A stretch of 64,000 nt of DNA from Epiperipatus broadwayi (taxonomy: Eukaryota > Onychophora > Udeonychophora > Euonychophora > Peripatidae), in assembly GCA_028023455.1 (NCBI GenBank), contig JAQFVV010006654.1, positions 186,001 to 250,000 of the forward strand, in the 5' to 3' direction. The translations under genes were made by a program, and so were the position numbers. This document shows, piece after piece, positions 12,801-24,309 of the stretch. Within the stretch, counting starts at the first letter, position 1. Every line of letters starts with the position of its first letter. A model generated the notes under the pieces. It had not been told where the DNA came from and did no database searches. It saw only the letters and a program-made list of their open reading frames with translations.

Positions 12801-13444
12801 AATGTATATTATAAAGTATATAGAGAAATAGCATATTTCAAAATAAAAATTCTCACGAGGGGGCAAATTACTGTCTGATTGACTATTGGGAGAATTTTAA
12901 ATGCTGGAATCTTTAATTTTAGTTTTAGATATTTCCAAGTCACTTTTATTAGGTAGGTTACTTCAGTTCGTTTTTATGTTGGGTAAGCTACTATATCTAG
13001 TTTTTCTATTCTTTATAGTTGAATGTATCTTTTTGGTAACGTGACCAGTTTCCAATTTTTGTTTTTTGTTTTTTACAGTTCACTTGTGATATTTGTGTTT
13101 TAAATTGTCTATATAAAAACTAGATTCATTTTGTTTTATTTTACTGCCAAGCCTGGCTCATGTATTCAGTCATATTCTCAGCATTCTAGACAAAATGAAT
13201 TATGCCATAAGTAATTTTTTTCAGCAGGATTTATATCTATTTGGATTAGATGTATAAGTACATAGAAATTAAATTTAATCCTGATAAAACACGAATGCAT
13301 TGTATCTCATTCGCCAGATATTAATTTTATTATCTTATTTCTTTTGTCTTAAAATAAAATACTATTGACTATTAATATTTTACCTTTTTTAAAATATTTT
13401 TATTACTATTTTTTAAAAAAAAAAACAAAAAAAGATTACTTGAC
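9819..13444. other. AT-rich DNA; one candidate exon-like segment
   Basis: No clear gene. The one point of note is 11791-11867: a pyrimidine tract ending in AG at 11800-11801, followed by a 21-codon open segment reading VYFYLFTPKVGREVELEYPDN and a TGA stop. It looks like a terminal coding exon in composition, but I recognise no family. The rest is low-complexity AT-rich sequence consistent with intron or intergenic DNA. Confidence 0.4.
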
Positions 13445-13540
13445 CATATCTGGAATGGGATATTCCGGCTCGATTCCAGTGCTGGTATTTCAGGCGCTCA
13501 AACTTCTTATGACTCTTGAGCTATAAAGCCATTTAATCGA
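13445..13540 (+). mobile_element. tRNA-derived SINE, family 2, copy b (5' truncated)
   Basis: A B-box-like GGCTCGATTCCAG (about 13467-13479) is followed by GTGCTGG, CTTCTTATGACTCTTGAG and TAAAGCCATTTA. This tail matches that of the copy at 9700-9818 position by position with substitutions. The A-box half is missing, and a poly-A tract lies just upstream (13418-13437). The conserved TAAAGCCAT near the 3' end may be the SINE tail or recruited LINE tail. Confidence 0.6.
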
Positions 13541-15115
13541 TTGTTATTAAAATCCTCTTTATTATTTTAAAATTAAAAAAAAATAGAAATATAAACTTGG
13601 AAAATTTTGTATTAAAAAAAGGATTAAATCAATATTGGTAGTCAACAAATTTTATCCAAAATACATTTCAAAAGGTTTTTTTTATAATTATGTGAATAAA
13701 TTTTTGTGTGCAGACAAATACATGCATTTGAATTTTTGTACAATAATACACACAAACGCTCTTACACATAATATAATATAATTCTTTTAAATATAAAAAA
13801 ATCTGTAAATTATTAAAATTTAACCACTAAAACATCAATTGACCACCATTACACATCCTTACACAAATTGACTTGGATTGAAAACATTATTGTGTTTTCA
13901 GTTTGGGATCATAGCTTTATAATTAACTAAAAAGTAAAAGGTGATTGTTAGAGGGTTGCATTAAACCTAAAATCTATGTACATTGTTTTCAAATTCAAGA
14001 TTGCTCACCAATGAAAACCATAAGCTAGAAACTAGTCTGGAGAGAGTGGGTGAATAGATACTAAATAAGAATTTTGATGCACCGGTCTTCTAGCATCCAT
14101 TGATTATTATTGTTTGCTCTACGTAGCACAATTGTACTGAGAAAGTTGCTACCATTTTAAATTATTAATATGTGCGTATTATATTTTGTTTATTAGATAC
14201 TATCAAGAGAATTTTTTAAAAAAATAATTGTGCAAAATAACTTTCAATCAGCTGCCAAAATCGGTAGTTTTAATAATCAAATTTCTCTTACAGGAAAACT
14301 GTAAAGAGTTTGAGAAGAGACTCATGGCAAAAATATATTTAAAGTCAATTATTACTTTTTTAATGGATGCTTCAAAATATTTCTGTTTTAGTAAAGTTAG
14401 AACATTTTTTTTTGACTGGTGAAAAATAATTTGTTACCTGGCTAATCACTCTACTTATTTCCTACAAGTATTTTTATCTTTTACTTTATGAATTGATTAC
14501 TTAAATAAAATTAAAAATTAAATGTCCTCTAAATAGAAATTCTAAACTGGTACAAATCAACATTGATGAAAAATGTGGAATATTGTATTTCATTTTGTAC
14601 GCATTAAGATTTAATGTTCAACACATTAATAACCAATATATTCAGCAGTCGTACAAAATTATAAAATTCACTATTAGCTATCAAAGTTTATTATTCATTT
14701 TATTAACCAAATATGTAATCTTTACAGTCTGTTTTCAATCTATATTACTTCGCATTTTATTATATCACTTTTTCTAAAAAAAACAATTTATATTTGCGTT
14801 ATAACATTTTGTGAAACAACAAATATATATTGCAAAGGAAATAAATATATATTATGATAATCGTCAATGGCGGTATAGCAGTATGATTAACCAAATAGTT
14901 CCAATTTTCAATTTTAACCACTCATATACTATTTTAGTTTGAGCCAGGGATTATTTTTATCCATCTTAAAAAAACATTGTGAAATAATAAATATTATACT
15001 GAAAATAATAATGAGTAATAGATATTTTGTGACAAAGAGGGATTTGGCACCGATATCAAGCTTCTTGTTAAGTATACTTTAATATGTTTTTAGTGCAATA
15101 ATTTCCTATTTCTCT
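13541..15115. other. AT-rich DNA; one candidate splice acceptor
   Basis: Nothing identifiable. At 14281-14293 an acceptor-like AATTTCTCTTACAG precedes an open stretch beginning ENCKEFEKRLMAKIYLK (from 14294), which could be an exon start. No family is recognised and the frame soon becomes low-complexity. Confidence 0.35.
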
Positions 15116-15119
15116 CATG

Positions 15120-15152
<33 letters not shown>

Positions 15153-15178
15153 CATTATCATACATTATCAATCTCATG

Positions 15179-15211
<33 letters not shown>

Positions 15212-15233
15212 CATTATCAACCATTATCAATCC
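15116..15233. repeat. 59-bp tandem duplication at the RTE 3' end
   Basis: Two units (15116-15174 and 15175-15233) each contain CATGTATTTT, about 12 TA units and ATCATTATCA. They lie at the 3' end of the minus-strand RTE element. RTE-type elements usually have short 3' regions ending in simple repeats, so this is probably the element's tail, duplicated by slippage or by imprecise integration. Confidence 0.85.
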
Positions 15234-18048
15234 ACTGCAGGATGAAGGTCTCTCCAAGTTTAATCCATCTTCTCCGATCTTTAGCTTCTCTTCTCCACAT
15301 CACCCCTACACATTTTCTTATTTCATCCATCCATCTTACATGTGGTCTCCTTCTGGGTCTTTTACAATCTCTTGGAATCCAGTTTAAAATTTCAATTGTC
15401 CATCTATTATCATCTCTTCTAGCAATATGTCCAGCCCAACTCCACTTCAATCTTTTAATTTTTTCAATGAGGTCAGTAACACCTGTTTGTTCTCTTACCC
15501 ATACATTGCGTTTTCGATCTCTTCTTGTTACTCCCAACATACATCTCTCCATACTTCTTTGAGTGGTCTGAAGTCTCTGTATTGATCTTCTATTAAGTGT
15601 CCAAGTCTCAGATCCATAAGTAAGAACTGGTAAAACACATTTGTTAAAAACCTTTTTTTTCAAACACATAGGCATATTTCCTTTTAATATCAAGTTATTT
15701 CTACCAAAAGCACTCCAACCAAGTTTAATTCTATGAATAATTTCCTCTATTATGTTTCCATCTGTATTAATAATCTGACCAAGGTATTTGTAACTCTTAA
15801 CTTCTTCTAATTCATCATAATCAATCTTTATTTTCATATTTTGAGCAAATCGATTAAACATTACTTTAGTCTTTTTAACATTTATCTTTAGTCCTACTTT
15901 CCTACTTTCATCTGATAACTCCTGCAACATTTCCTGCAGCTCGGAAGCATTATTTGCAAAAACAACTACATCATCTGCGAAATCTAAATGACTTAAATAA
16001 TCTCCATTTACTTTTACTCATTTAGTTTCCCATTTTAATCCACAAAATACTTCTTGCAGCACTGCTGTAAAAAGTTTTGGAGATATGGAGTCACCTTGTC
16101 TTACACCTTTCTCAATGTTGACTTTCCCAGTATCATTATGTAATCTAATTGTTGCTGTTGCATTTTTATAAATATTCTTTAAAATATGACAATATCCTGG
16201 ATCTATACCTTGATGATCCAATGCTTTAATCACTGAAGAAATGTTTATAGAATCAAATGCCTTTTCATAATCTACAAATCCAAAACATAATGACAACTCA
16301 TATTCATTTGTCCTTTCTATAACTTCTCTCAATACTTGAATATGATCAATTGTACTAAAACCACTTTTAAATCCAGCTTGTTCTCTTGGTTGGTGAAAAT
16401 CCAAGGTTCTCTGTAGACGAGTTGTAATTATCTTGGTAAAAATTTTATATAAAACTGATAAAAGGCTGATAGGTCTGTAATTTCTAATATCTTCTTTATC
16501 ACCTTTTTTAAATATTAATATTATTACTGCATTCTTCCAATCATCCGGTACATCTTTATCATTTAGACATTTGGTATATAACTTTGCTAATATTTTTTCT
16601 GTTTCTTCACCTGCCTCTTTTAAGATATCAATTATAATTCCATCATTACCTGGAGCCTTTCCTTTTGTCATACATTTAATTGCATTTCTCACTTCTTCAT
16701 TTAAAATTCTGGGCAATTCGGAAGATGTAATAGATATAGGAGGTACTTGTTCTTTATTACTATATAATTCTTGATAAAAATCTTCTACCAATTTCATAAT
16801 GTCATCCCTCTTTTTAGTAATAATTCCATCTTTTTTCCTTATTGCAGATATAAATTTTCTACCAATACCAAAATGTTGTTTTACATTCTTAAGACTTTTA
16901 TTTTCTTCTACAGCTTTTCTTGCTAGTTCACAGTTATACTTTCTTATATCATTTTCAACTCTTTTCCGCACCATTTTACAAAATTCGAGATATTCAATTC
17001 TTTTTAATGCATCATTCTTGCATATCTTCATATTCCTTCTTTTCTTCATAAGTTCTCTAGTCTCAGTAGAAATTTTATTAGTCAATTGCTGCTTTTTTCT
17101 ACCAGCTATCTTTGTTGCAGTTTTTAAAAGTGTATCAGTTATTTTCATATTAATTTCATTCAAATCTGAATCATGTTCAAAATCTACTAATACTTGAAAC
17201 CGATTTGTAAGTTGCAATTTAAATTCATTAGAATGTTTCTGAAGATTAGGAATATCAACTGTAAATATAGTTTTTCTTAATAATTTTTGTCTCTCTAGTT
17301 TTACATTAACATGTATCTTACCCCTTACTAATCGATGATCACTTCCTGTGTTAAATTTATTAAGAACATTACAATCTTGAAATATGTATTTCCTGTTAGT
17401 CAAAATATGATCCAATTCTGCTGTACCTTCATTTGGATGCTTCCATGTCCATTTCCTTCTAACATTTTTCTCAAAAAAAGAATTCATAATATAAAGTTTT
17501 TCTTTCTCTGCAAACTCCACAAGTCTATGTCCTCTCTCATTTCTATTACCATAACCAAAATTACCTACAACACTTTCATCTTTCATTTGTTTACCAATTC
17601 TAGCATTAAAATCTCCCATAACAATTTTAAAATGTTGTTTACTCTGATCAAAAGCCTTTTGTACATCCATATAAAAATCTTCTACTACTTCATCACTGTG
17701 AGAACTTGTTGGGGCATAAACCTGAATTATCTGCATTTGATATCTGCTATTAAGTTGTATAACTAATCTTGCCACTCTGTCTGATACACCATCAATCTCC
17801 ACAATATTGTTCTTCCACTTTTTATTTATAATGAATCCTACTCCACTTGTATTTCCAATATTTGTGCCTTTATAATAGAGCATATGTCCACTTTTTAAAT
17901 CAATTGTCTCTTCACCTTTTCTTCTAACTTCACAAAGTCCAATAATATCCCATTTAATATAAGAGAGTTCTTCTTCTAATTCTTGCAATCTTCCTTCACT
18001 TGAAAGTGATCTGCAGTTGTAAGTACCTAAATAAAAAGTCGTCATCAA
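15217..18048 (-). mobile_element. RTE-type non-LTR retrotransposon, near intact, one in-frame stop
   Basis: A single minus-strand frame of 943 codons runs from ATG at 18048 to a stop at 15217. It is interrupted only by TGA at 16018-16020. The N-terminal half is an apurinic-type endonuclease: N11 (TYNCRS), E40 (GLCEVR), Y111-A-P-T, D146/N148 (MGDFNAR) and D237/H238 (SDHR). The reverse transcriptase follows: APGNDG near 465, RNYRPIS, YEKAFDS near 595 and RQGDSISP near 650. Directly after the stop in the same frame come the FADD catalytic box (about 690-693), KINVKKTKVM, YKYLGQIIN and a typical RTE C-terminus (YGSETWTL...LKWSWAGHIAR). Length and domain order fit RTE-clade proteins, often annotated 'craniofacial development protein 2-like'. 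The TGA lies between reverse transcriptase motifs B and C, so the annotated-length product would lack the catalytic FADD. An old relative at 35.9-37 kb has GGG (Gly) at the aligned codon, so the TGA is most simply a G-to-T nonsense mutation. Otherwise no frameshift is seen, implying recent insertion. Confidence 0.93.
16018..16020 (-). pseudogene. premature TGA in the RTE reading frame
   Basis: Minus-strand codons run TGG GAA ACT AAA TGA GTA AAA, that is WETK-stop-VK, with the frame open on both sides for hundreds of codons. The older copy has GGG at 36474-36476 in the corresponding place. Confidence 0.85.
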
Positions 18049-18118
18049 ATGGCAGCCTGGGTCCGCCTCCAGGATATTCTTAGCACCCTCCGCCTTCGGC
18101 TACCAACCGCTGCCTTAT
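18049..18118 (-). other. GC-rich 5' leader of the RTE element
   Basis: About 70 bases immediately upstream of the RTE start codon are the most GC-rich part of this neighbourhood (for example GGCAGCCTGGGTCCGCC and CCGCCTTCGGC on the plus strand). The abrupt return to TA repeats at 18116 probably marks the 5' end of the element. RTE leaders of this kind usually carry an internal promoter; that role is inferred. Confidence 0.6.
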
Positions 18119-18126
18119 ATATATAT

Positions 18127-18209
18127 ACTTATTTACATTAAGTATATTGAGATATATGTGATCTTCCGATCTAAACTTATTTACATTAAGTATATTGAGA
18201 TATATGTGA
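18127..18209. repeat. 35-bp direct repeat flanking adapter-like sequence
   Basis: A 35-base sequence beginning ACTTATTTACATTAAG is repeated identically at 18127-18161 and 18175-18209. Between the copies lies TCTTCCGATCTAA (18162-18174), whose first 11 bases equal the 3' end of the standard Illumina TruSeq adapter. A perfect duplication around an adapter end is the signature of an untrimmed or chimeric read in assembly, so one repeat copy and the spacer are probably not genomic. Confidence 0.8.
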
Positions 18210-19019
18210 ATTAAATTAAAATGAAATAAATATTATATATATATTTGTAATTTCATTAAGTAACAGTAAAATGACAATACAAACCTTTATAGATGCAAAT
18301 ATCTTAAAAATAATATTAATGATAAGATTGATTTAATTTTTAATTATGTTTAAATAACTTGACAGCTTATTGACATTCTCATAAACATTCATGTCTAAAC
18401 AAAACAGAACAATTGCATTTGAACATTAACATATTACATTATCTTGAAAACAATGAACTAAATTTATAATTAAAATGGTTATTAACTCTGAAAGTTCAAC
18501 TTTTTTCATAAGTATAACAATAGTATTTCATGTTTTTAGTCTTCTTGTTTTACTTTCAGTAACATTAAACATGGGATTTTAACAATTCAATTAATTCTAC
18601 ATTTTTTATTTTAAAAAAGAGTAAATACTTTTATTAGCTTTTTCTAACACATTTAACTATTATTAAATTGGTTTAAATGCTGTGATTGAGAGGGAAATTC
18701 TGAAGATTATGGTCCATAGATCAATGTCCAATTTTGTTATATTTGGTGGTTTCACTTTTGAACTCTTCAGCTAGAAATAATGTGATTATTTAAAGGTCTT
18801 TTTTAGTTATTCTTGTTCTTGGAAAGTTTCTGGCACCATTTAATTAAATTTCCAACCACTTATTTTTAATCATTTAACCTTTGCTCTTTATCATATTTTT
18901 ACAAATTTTGAATTATTTTTAAGAATATAAGTTTAAGATCTTTCTTAAAAAATAATATTTCAACATTTGCAAATATAAAAAAAGATAATAAACTGAAAAT
19001 ATATAATCACAACCAATGA
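18210..19019. other. AT-rich DNA, nothing recognised
   Basis: No coding, RNA or repeat structure recognised. Confidence 0.5.
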
Positions 19020-19115
19020 CTGTTTTTCTTTTAAAAACTTGCTTTTTATATGACTATAATCATCAATAAAAAAATCTAACGTTTTGACTATTTTATAGTC
19101 TTTTTCAAGGCACAC
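19020..19115 (-). mobile_element. Penelope-like 3' terminal segment with stem-loop (minus)
   Basis: This is an inverted copy of 26130-26226. On the minus strand it reads GTGTGCCTTGAAAAAGACTA, then TAAAA, then TAGTC, then AAAACGTTAGATTTTTTT, then ATTGATGATTATAGTC and the AAAAAGCAAG end. The plus copy lies at the 3' end of a GIY-YIG endonuclease region, so this is probably a solo or truncated 3' end of the same Penelope-like element. The hairpin GACTA/TAGTC followed by CAAAACGT resembles the GAAAYGT-type boxes at Penelope 3' ends. Confidence 0.65.
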
Positions 19116-19140
19116 TAATATATATATATATATATGATTT

Positions 19141-19232
19141 GAGAAAGAGGACCCTCTGAGGAAGGTACTTGATATTGTACTGAAACCTCAGCATTTAGAT
19201 TTTTCACTACACGGAATATTCCACAAATAATA
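19141..19232 (+). mobile_element. Penelope-type 3' end motif, second kind (plus)
   Basis: The sequence CTCTGAGGA, a hairpin GGTAC-TTGATATT-GTACT, then GAAACC, TCAGCATTTAGATTTTTC and a trailing (AAT)n run at 19209-19222 follows the plan CTGANGA-stem-GAAA seen at ends of Penelope-like and related retroelements and in hammerhead ribozymes. The CTGANGA and GAAA boxes are intact, but an extra A precedes the stem and no stem I pairing is obvious, so ribozyme activity is doubtful. It differs in sequence from the inverted motif immediately to its left, so two families may abut across a TA repeat. Confidence 0.45.
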
Positions 19233-22200
19233 ATAATAATATGATATATATATATTGTAACCCAGTGCTTTTAGCACTTGGTCTTTATTTAATATTATTT
19301 GTATATAATATTGATGCTATTCTTTAAAAAAATAAAATACAGACAATAATATTTAACTGATAAAGTGTTCTATCCACTTTGCCTAGCTATAGTTTGTATT
19401 AGTTGATCAGTATTCTTCCAATGCTGTATCATGAATTATAAATTGACAGATTACTCTAAATTAAATGTTAGCAAGCTAATATAATCTTAAAATTCTAATA
19501 AACTGTTATTAAATTTTGAAATTATTATAAGAAACTTAGCTAGATAAAGGATAGGTAATAGTATTATTATAGTATTTACTTAAAGTCAGTTATTTAAATA
19601 GTTTATTGAAAGTGTAGTAAAATAATTATAAGTAAATAAAGTTATTTAGAAAAATAAACTCCATATAATATGGGTGTGTACATGAAAAATTAGTATGCTT
19701 GAATTCTTATTCTTAAGCGTTCCTAGAAGTATTTTGTAAAAAAAAAAATTAGCATTCGAAAATATAAAAAATACTATTTAAAAAAATTTAACATAAATGT
19801 CACTTAATTAATAATTAAAATAATATCTTAAAACTTCTGATAAGTTTATTTAATAAAGATAGTAATTTCATCTTTGATTATAATCACAGATAATTATTGA
19901 TTGATTTGGTATTTTATTTATTATTTTGATTTATTAAACTGTTTTGTAATTCATTTCAAGTAACCTTAGAAACCTTGTGATTATTTTTATGTAATTACTT
20001 TTGTTGTTGTTGTAATTCGAACAGCTGCCCTAGAGGTCACTAAGAATTAATGAGAGGGGCTTAGCCAGATAACACCTATTAAGTTGACTATAAAATATTC
20101 AGTTCATTTTATTTTGGTCAGTTTTTGGCTTCTTCCCTTCTCATGATTAATAATACTAAATGTTTATAATTATTTTATTTTCTAATTTTAAAAAAGTGAT
20201 AAATTAGTAATACAATATCGATTCAGCATACAATGAATTGCTAGGTGTATTTGGTAAACATCCTGTTTTCTATTGTTTTTTGTATTATAATTTAATGTGT
20301 CTCAGGAGAATTTAGATTTTTAAAAAAACTTAAAAATTGCAAATTAAAGCAAGTCATAAGTAAGATCATTGATTTATTTGAACCAAGAAAAATAAACATT
20401 TTCAAAACTAAACCCAATTATTTAAGGATTTGTTTTTACTTAATAATATTTTCCTGGTATAAAAAAAAAAGCTTGAGATACCTGAAATATTAGAAGAACT
20501 TTAAAAATTTTGCTGCATAAAAAAATTAGATTATCTGCCTCTGTCAATAATGGAAGAAATTATATACATGCATTCTTTTTTTAAAAAAGAAGGAAATGAA
20601 TTGTTTAAAATAAAAGTTAAATCATATACATGTGTTTTTAAAAAAAAATATTTGAAATAAAAGTGAGAATTAAATATGTGTGTTCCTTGAGGAAAGAAAA
20701 GAAGAAACTATTTGGAATTAAAGGCTAAATTTGTGAGAATAGCTTAATAAGGCTTTATTGTCCTGACAATAGAATTAAACATTTTTTTATATAATGTGCT
20801 TTATGAAAAAAATATAGTTGGAGTCTAAAAAATTTCAGTTATTTCCAAATCAACTGCAGTTATTACATCATAATTTATGGAAAATTGGCCAATCTTCAGT
20901 AATGTCTTGTTTCATGTTGTAAATATTTATTTGTGGATTCGGTCTTCGTAAAATTTATTTAAGTTTATGTCTACTATATTTCTTTAAATGTTACAACTGC
21001 CAAGAAAAAAAACACTTTTCATTGAATAAAAAAATGTGTTTATTATTTTCAGTGCCTTAATATTTTGCAAACAATCACGAAAGAAGAATTTTCTTTACCT
21101 TGACTGATAGCTCAACATGGAAAACAGTCCCGCTAACGATCTAATGTTTTAAAAAAATTATTTGGTAAAATTTTATTTTTATTTTATAATGTTAATGTAT
21201 GATAAGGTTTACATTTATTATGTAATATTTACTGATTTATAGCAAATGATAGGCATTCCTAATATTATATTTAGTCAAGTTTATCTTTGATATAAAGTTA
21301 TACCAATAAAATATATCTGGTTTATTTTATATATAACTGGAAATATTAAAAATATGTTATATATCTCTAACAGATAAACAGTATTTTAAATTTATCAGAA
21401 GTGAATAATTTTTATAGTTTATGCTATAACATTATATTTCCCATTTAAAGTTTCAACTGAATTTCTATTTTGTTAGTTAATTAATTTATTAATGGTTAGT
21501 CTTTATTAATACGTCCACTTTATTTTAATATAAGCTTTTATGCTATACATTGCTGTTGAATATCTCTTGCTTAAATTTAACTTTGTTATACTAATTTATA
21601 TATTTTTAACAGTCGTTTGGATGAGATATGTGTTTTTAGTCAATGGTTTTAGATATTGATTGAAATATGCATTTTTGATATAGATTTATTACTATTAGTG
21701 TAGTTTGCTATCTTGCCTAGGTTTAGAGTTGATATATGCTTAATATTAGCATATGTTGATATTTATTGCATTGTGCTTTGCGGAATGGAAGTGTTAACCC
21801 CATAGGGTGTTGTATTCTCCATGAGTGGATTATTTTGATATCTTGTTCTAGTATATTCATATAGCCAGTGCGGTTTTGTCCCATGGAGAGGATTATCTAG
21901 AATTTATATAATATTTTAATATAGCTAGTATAGCTTAATTCCATGAGAGGTTTATATTTTGGTGTGTGTTCCTTTTTCCTTAGATGGTGAGACAAAGTCC
22001 ACACTTACATATTTTTTCCTGAGAGATAGGCCTAGAGACCACTGATTATTTTAATAAAGTGCTTGTCCTGGAGAGGTTACTCAGTATTTTGTCCCTCATG
22101 TGAATTTAGAATATTTTTCCACCATAGACTTATCGTGTTCTATTTAGAAGTTATGGCAAGGATAGATGTTAGATTTGAGGTGTTAGTTCTCCAGGGTGCA

Positions 22201-24309
22201 CTTTATTGTTAGTAGTGCCTTAGTGACTTGGATCAATATCTGTGTTGTGCTACTGAGCCTTGCTAGTAGGTCACAAGCAAACCAATTAAATAGAAGTAAT
22301 TTAAAAATTGAGTATTTTAAAACACTTAGTTATCAAAGGAATATTCAAACACAATGTTTTATTTTCATCAGTAGCTGAGAAATATTCTTCGCTGGAATTG
22401 TAAGTCATTCATAATTAAAATATTTATTATTATCTTTTTTGTGGACATTAAGTTAAATGTTAATTTGCATGTATGACTTCTGATGAATGACCCAAATCCA
22501 TTCATAATTTATTTTAATTACAAGTTAGAATTTAGTCAGTTCAGTAACAATAGTTTAATATTTAAAAGAGAGTTCTATTTGAACCCAGTTCATAATAGTT
22601 AAAGAAATAATATTTAGTTCTGTTTGTGTACTTTATATCATAACAAAAATAGCTATACAATAATTTAAAGCAAGGGATTTATTTTACAGACCCTTTTATA
22701 AGACTTAGATTGAAGCTGTTATTATTTGTCTATTTCAGATTAAGCATTTGTTTAATGTAACTTCCAAAATTTTAAATCAGTTAGTTGTACATTTCAGCTA
22801 GATACTTCAGTTTAGTAGTTTAATTCCAAACTTATAGGAATGTATTGTTTTTAGTTATACTCTTGCAAAGAATAGCTATATGTAATTATGCATTTGTGAT
22901 AACAGTGCCTATATTGTTTTGTAAGATTTGACAAATTTTGTATATTTTTATTTTTATTCTATGTTATTAATAAATTATAGTTTTTACTTAATCTTCATTG
23001 TCAGTTTATTTATTTATTTATTTTATTTGCAAAGTATAAGTCTGTTTGCAAATTGTTTACAAAGCATTTTTCTTGGGTCCTAAACCATTTCAAACTCTAC
23101 AGAACTCAATACGCCAGATAAGCAAATTTATGCAAGTCTTAACATATTATTTTTTATGATAGTTGTTTTATGACAATTGTAAATTTCAGTTTAAACATTT
23201 ATTTAATAGTGAAATGAATTTTATTTTAAGTTATTAACTCTGACTGCACATTATTCCATTTATGTTCTTAATTAAATTATTGAAATAACTAGTTTTAATT
23301 AATTTATTGCATTGTCATAGATGATGGAGGGATATAAAAGGTACCCTTGTCTTTCTATTATTCTGGGTGATATCTTGGGTAAAAAGGCTAACATATTTTA
23401 AATTTTATGCAATTATTTTGTTTCATTATTAGTCATATTATCATTTATTTAAGTAATTATAATTGTTATTATTACATGTTAGGACACATTAGCTTTTAAT
23501 TGAAGTGATTGTCTCCTATAACTTACCAGAATGTCAGTCATGTGTGACAACACATTAGTGTAGAGTACTTTTTCAAGATAAACCAGAAGAACCCTGAGAT
23601 CATCATCATTATTATTATGCCTTATTTAAAAAGTATCGATTATTATTGCTATTATAGTGGTGCTGTGGCATAAAAGAGTTTTATTTTCAATTATATCATA
23701 AGAGAAGTATTTTCACTTTCATTTTATTCTGTAAGAGTAGAGTTTATTACATATCATACTAGCAAATTATTTATGTAACATTTCATAAAATATTAAAGAA
23801 GATACAAGGATTAGTGAGATGATAATATTGTTATTTAAAGTGCAAATGTTTATAGTTTAGAGAATAATGTTTTTGATAAGGAAGAGTTTTATTGTATACT
23901 AAATTGTTAATTAGGGAATGATTGCAGTTCTTCCTCTCTTCCCAAGTTATTTATTTTACTTATAATAGTTTACTTTATGATTTAAATTTCTTTCTTTGTC
24001 TTAATCACATATCTCTGCAACTGAATTCTTTATATCTAACTGACCATGCCCACATTTATTATTACATATCTCTATAGTTATTTTGATAGGAGTCTCAAAG
24101 CAATGGTATTTATTGATGTTCATTTATGTTCATTAAAGATTATTTAGATTACTTCTGATTTTTCTTTGCTCATATAAAAGAATTTGAGTCGTAGAAATAA
24201 GAGGATTCCTTTTATTCCTGCATAAATACTCTATCTTGTATTATAGAGTGAAGTATTCATTTATTATTTAACACTTGCAAAAGAATATTCATAATTAGCT
24301 TGAAAGGCT
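19233..24309. other. AT-rich DNA; weak repeats and a candidate acceptor
   Basis: No clear gene. At 21038-21052 an acceptor-like TTTATTATTTTCAG precedes a 16-codon open segment CLNILQTITKEEFSLP with a TGA at 21101-21103, which could be a terminal exon. Between 21800 and 22080 a degenerate ~70-100-bp unit containing CCATGAGTGGATTAT, CCATGGAGAGGATTAT and CCATGAGAGGTTTAT recurs, an old tandem repeat. The frame at 22196-22378 lies next to this repeat and has no recognisable domain. Confidence 0.4.

Noticed and set aside
15116-15233. CRISPR-like direct repeats
   Set aside because: Only two TA-rich units, adjacent without spacers, at the tail of a retrotransposon in a eukaryotic genome.
15176-17766. 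Plus-strand open frames at 15176-15562, 16571-16774, 16799-17197 and 17335-17766
   Set aside because: They are antisense shadows of the minus-strand RTE reading frame, which carries all the recognisable motifs.
22196-22378. 60-residue plus frame with a signal-peptide-like start (SALVTWINICVVLLSLASRSQA)
   Set aside because: It resembles a secretory signal, but the rest is short and low-complexity, there is no splice or promoter context, and it lies beside a degenerate tandem repeat.
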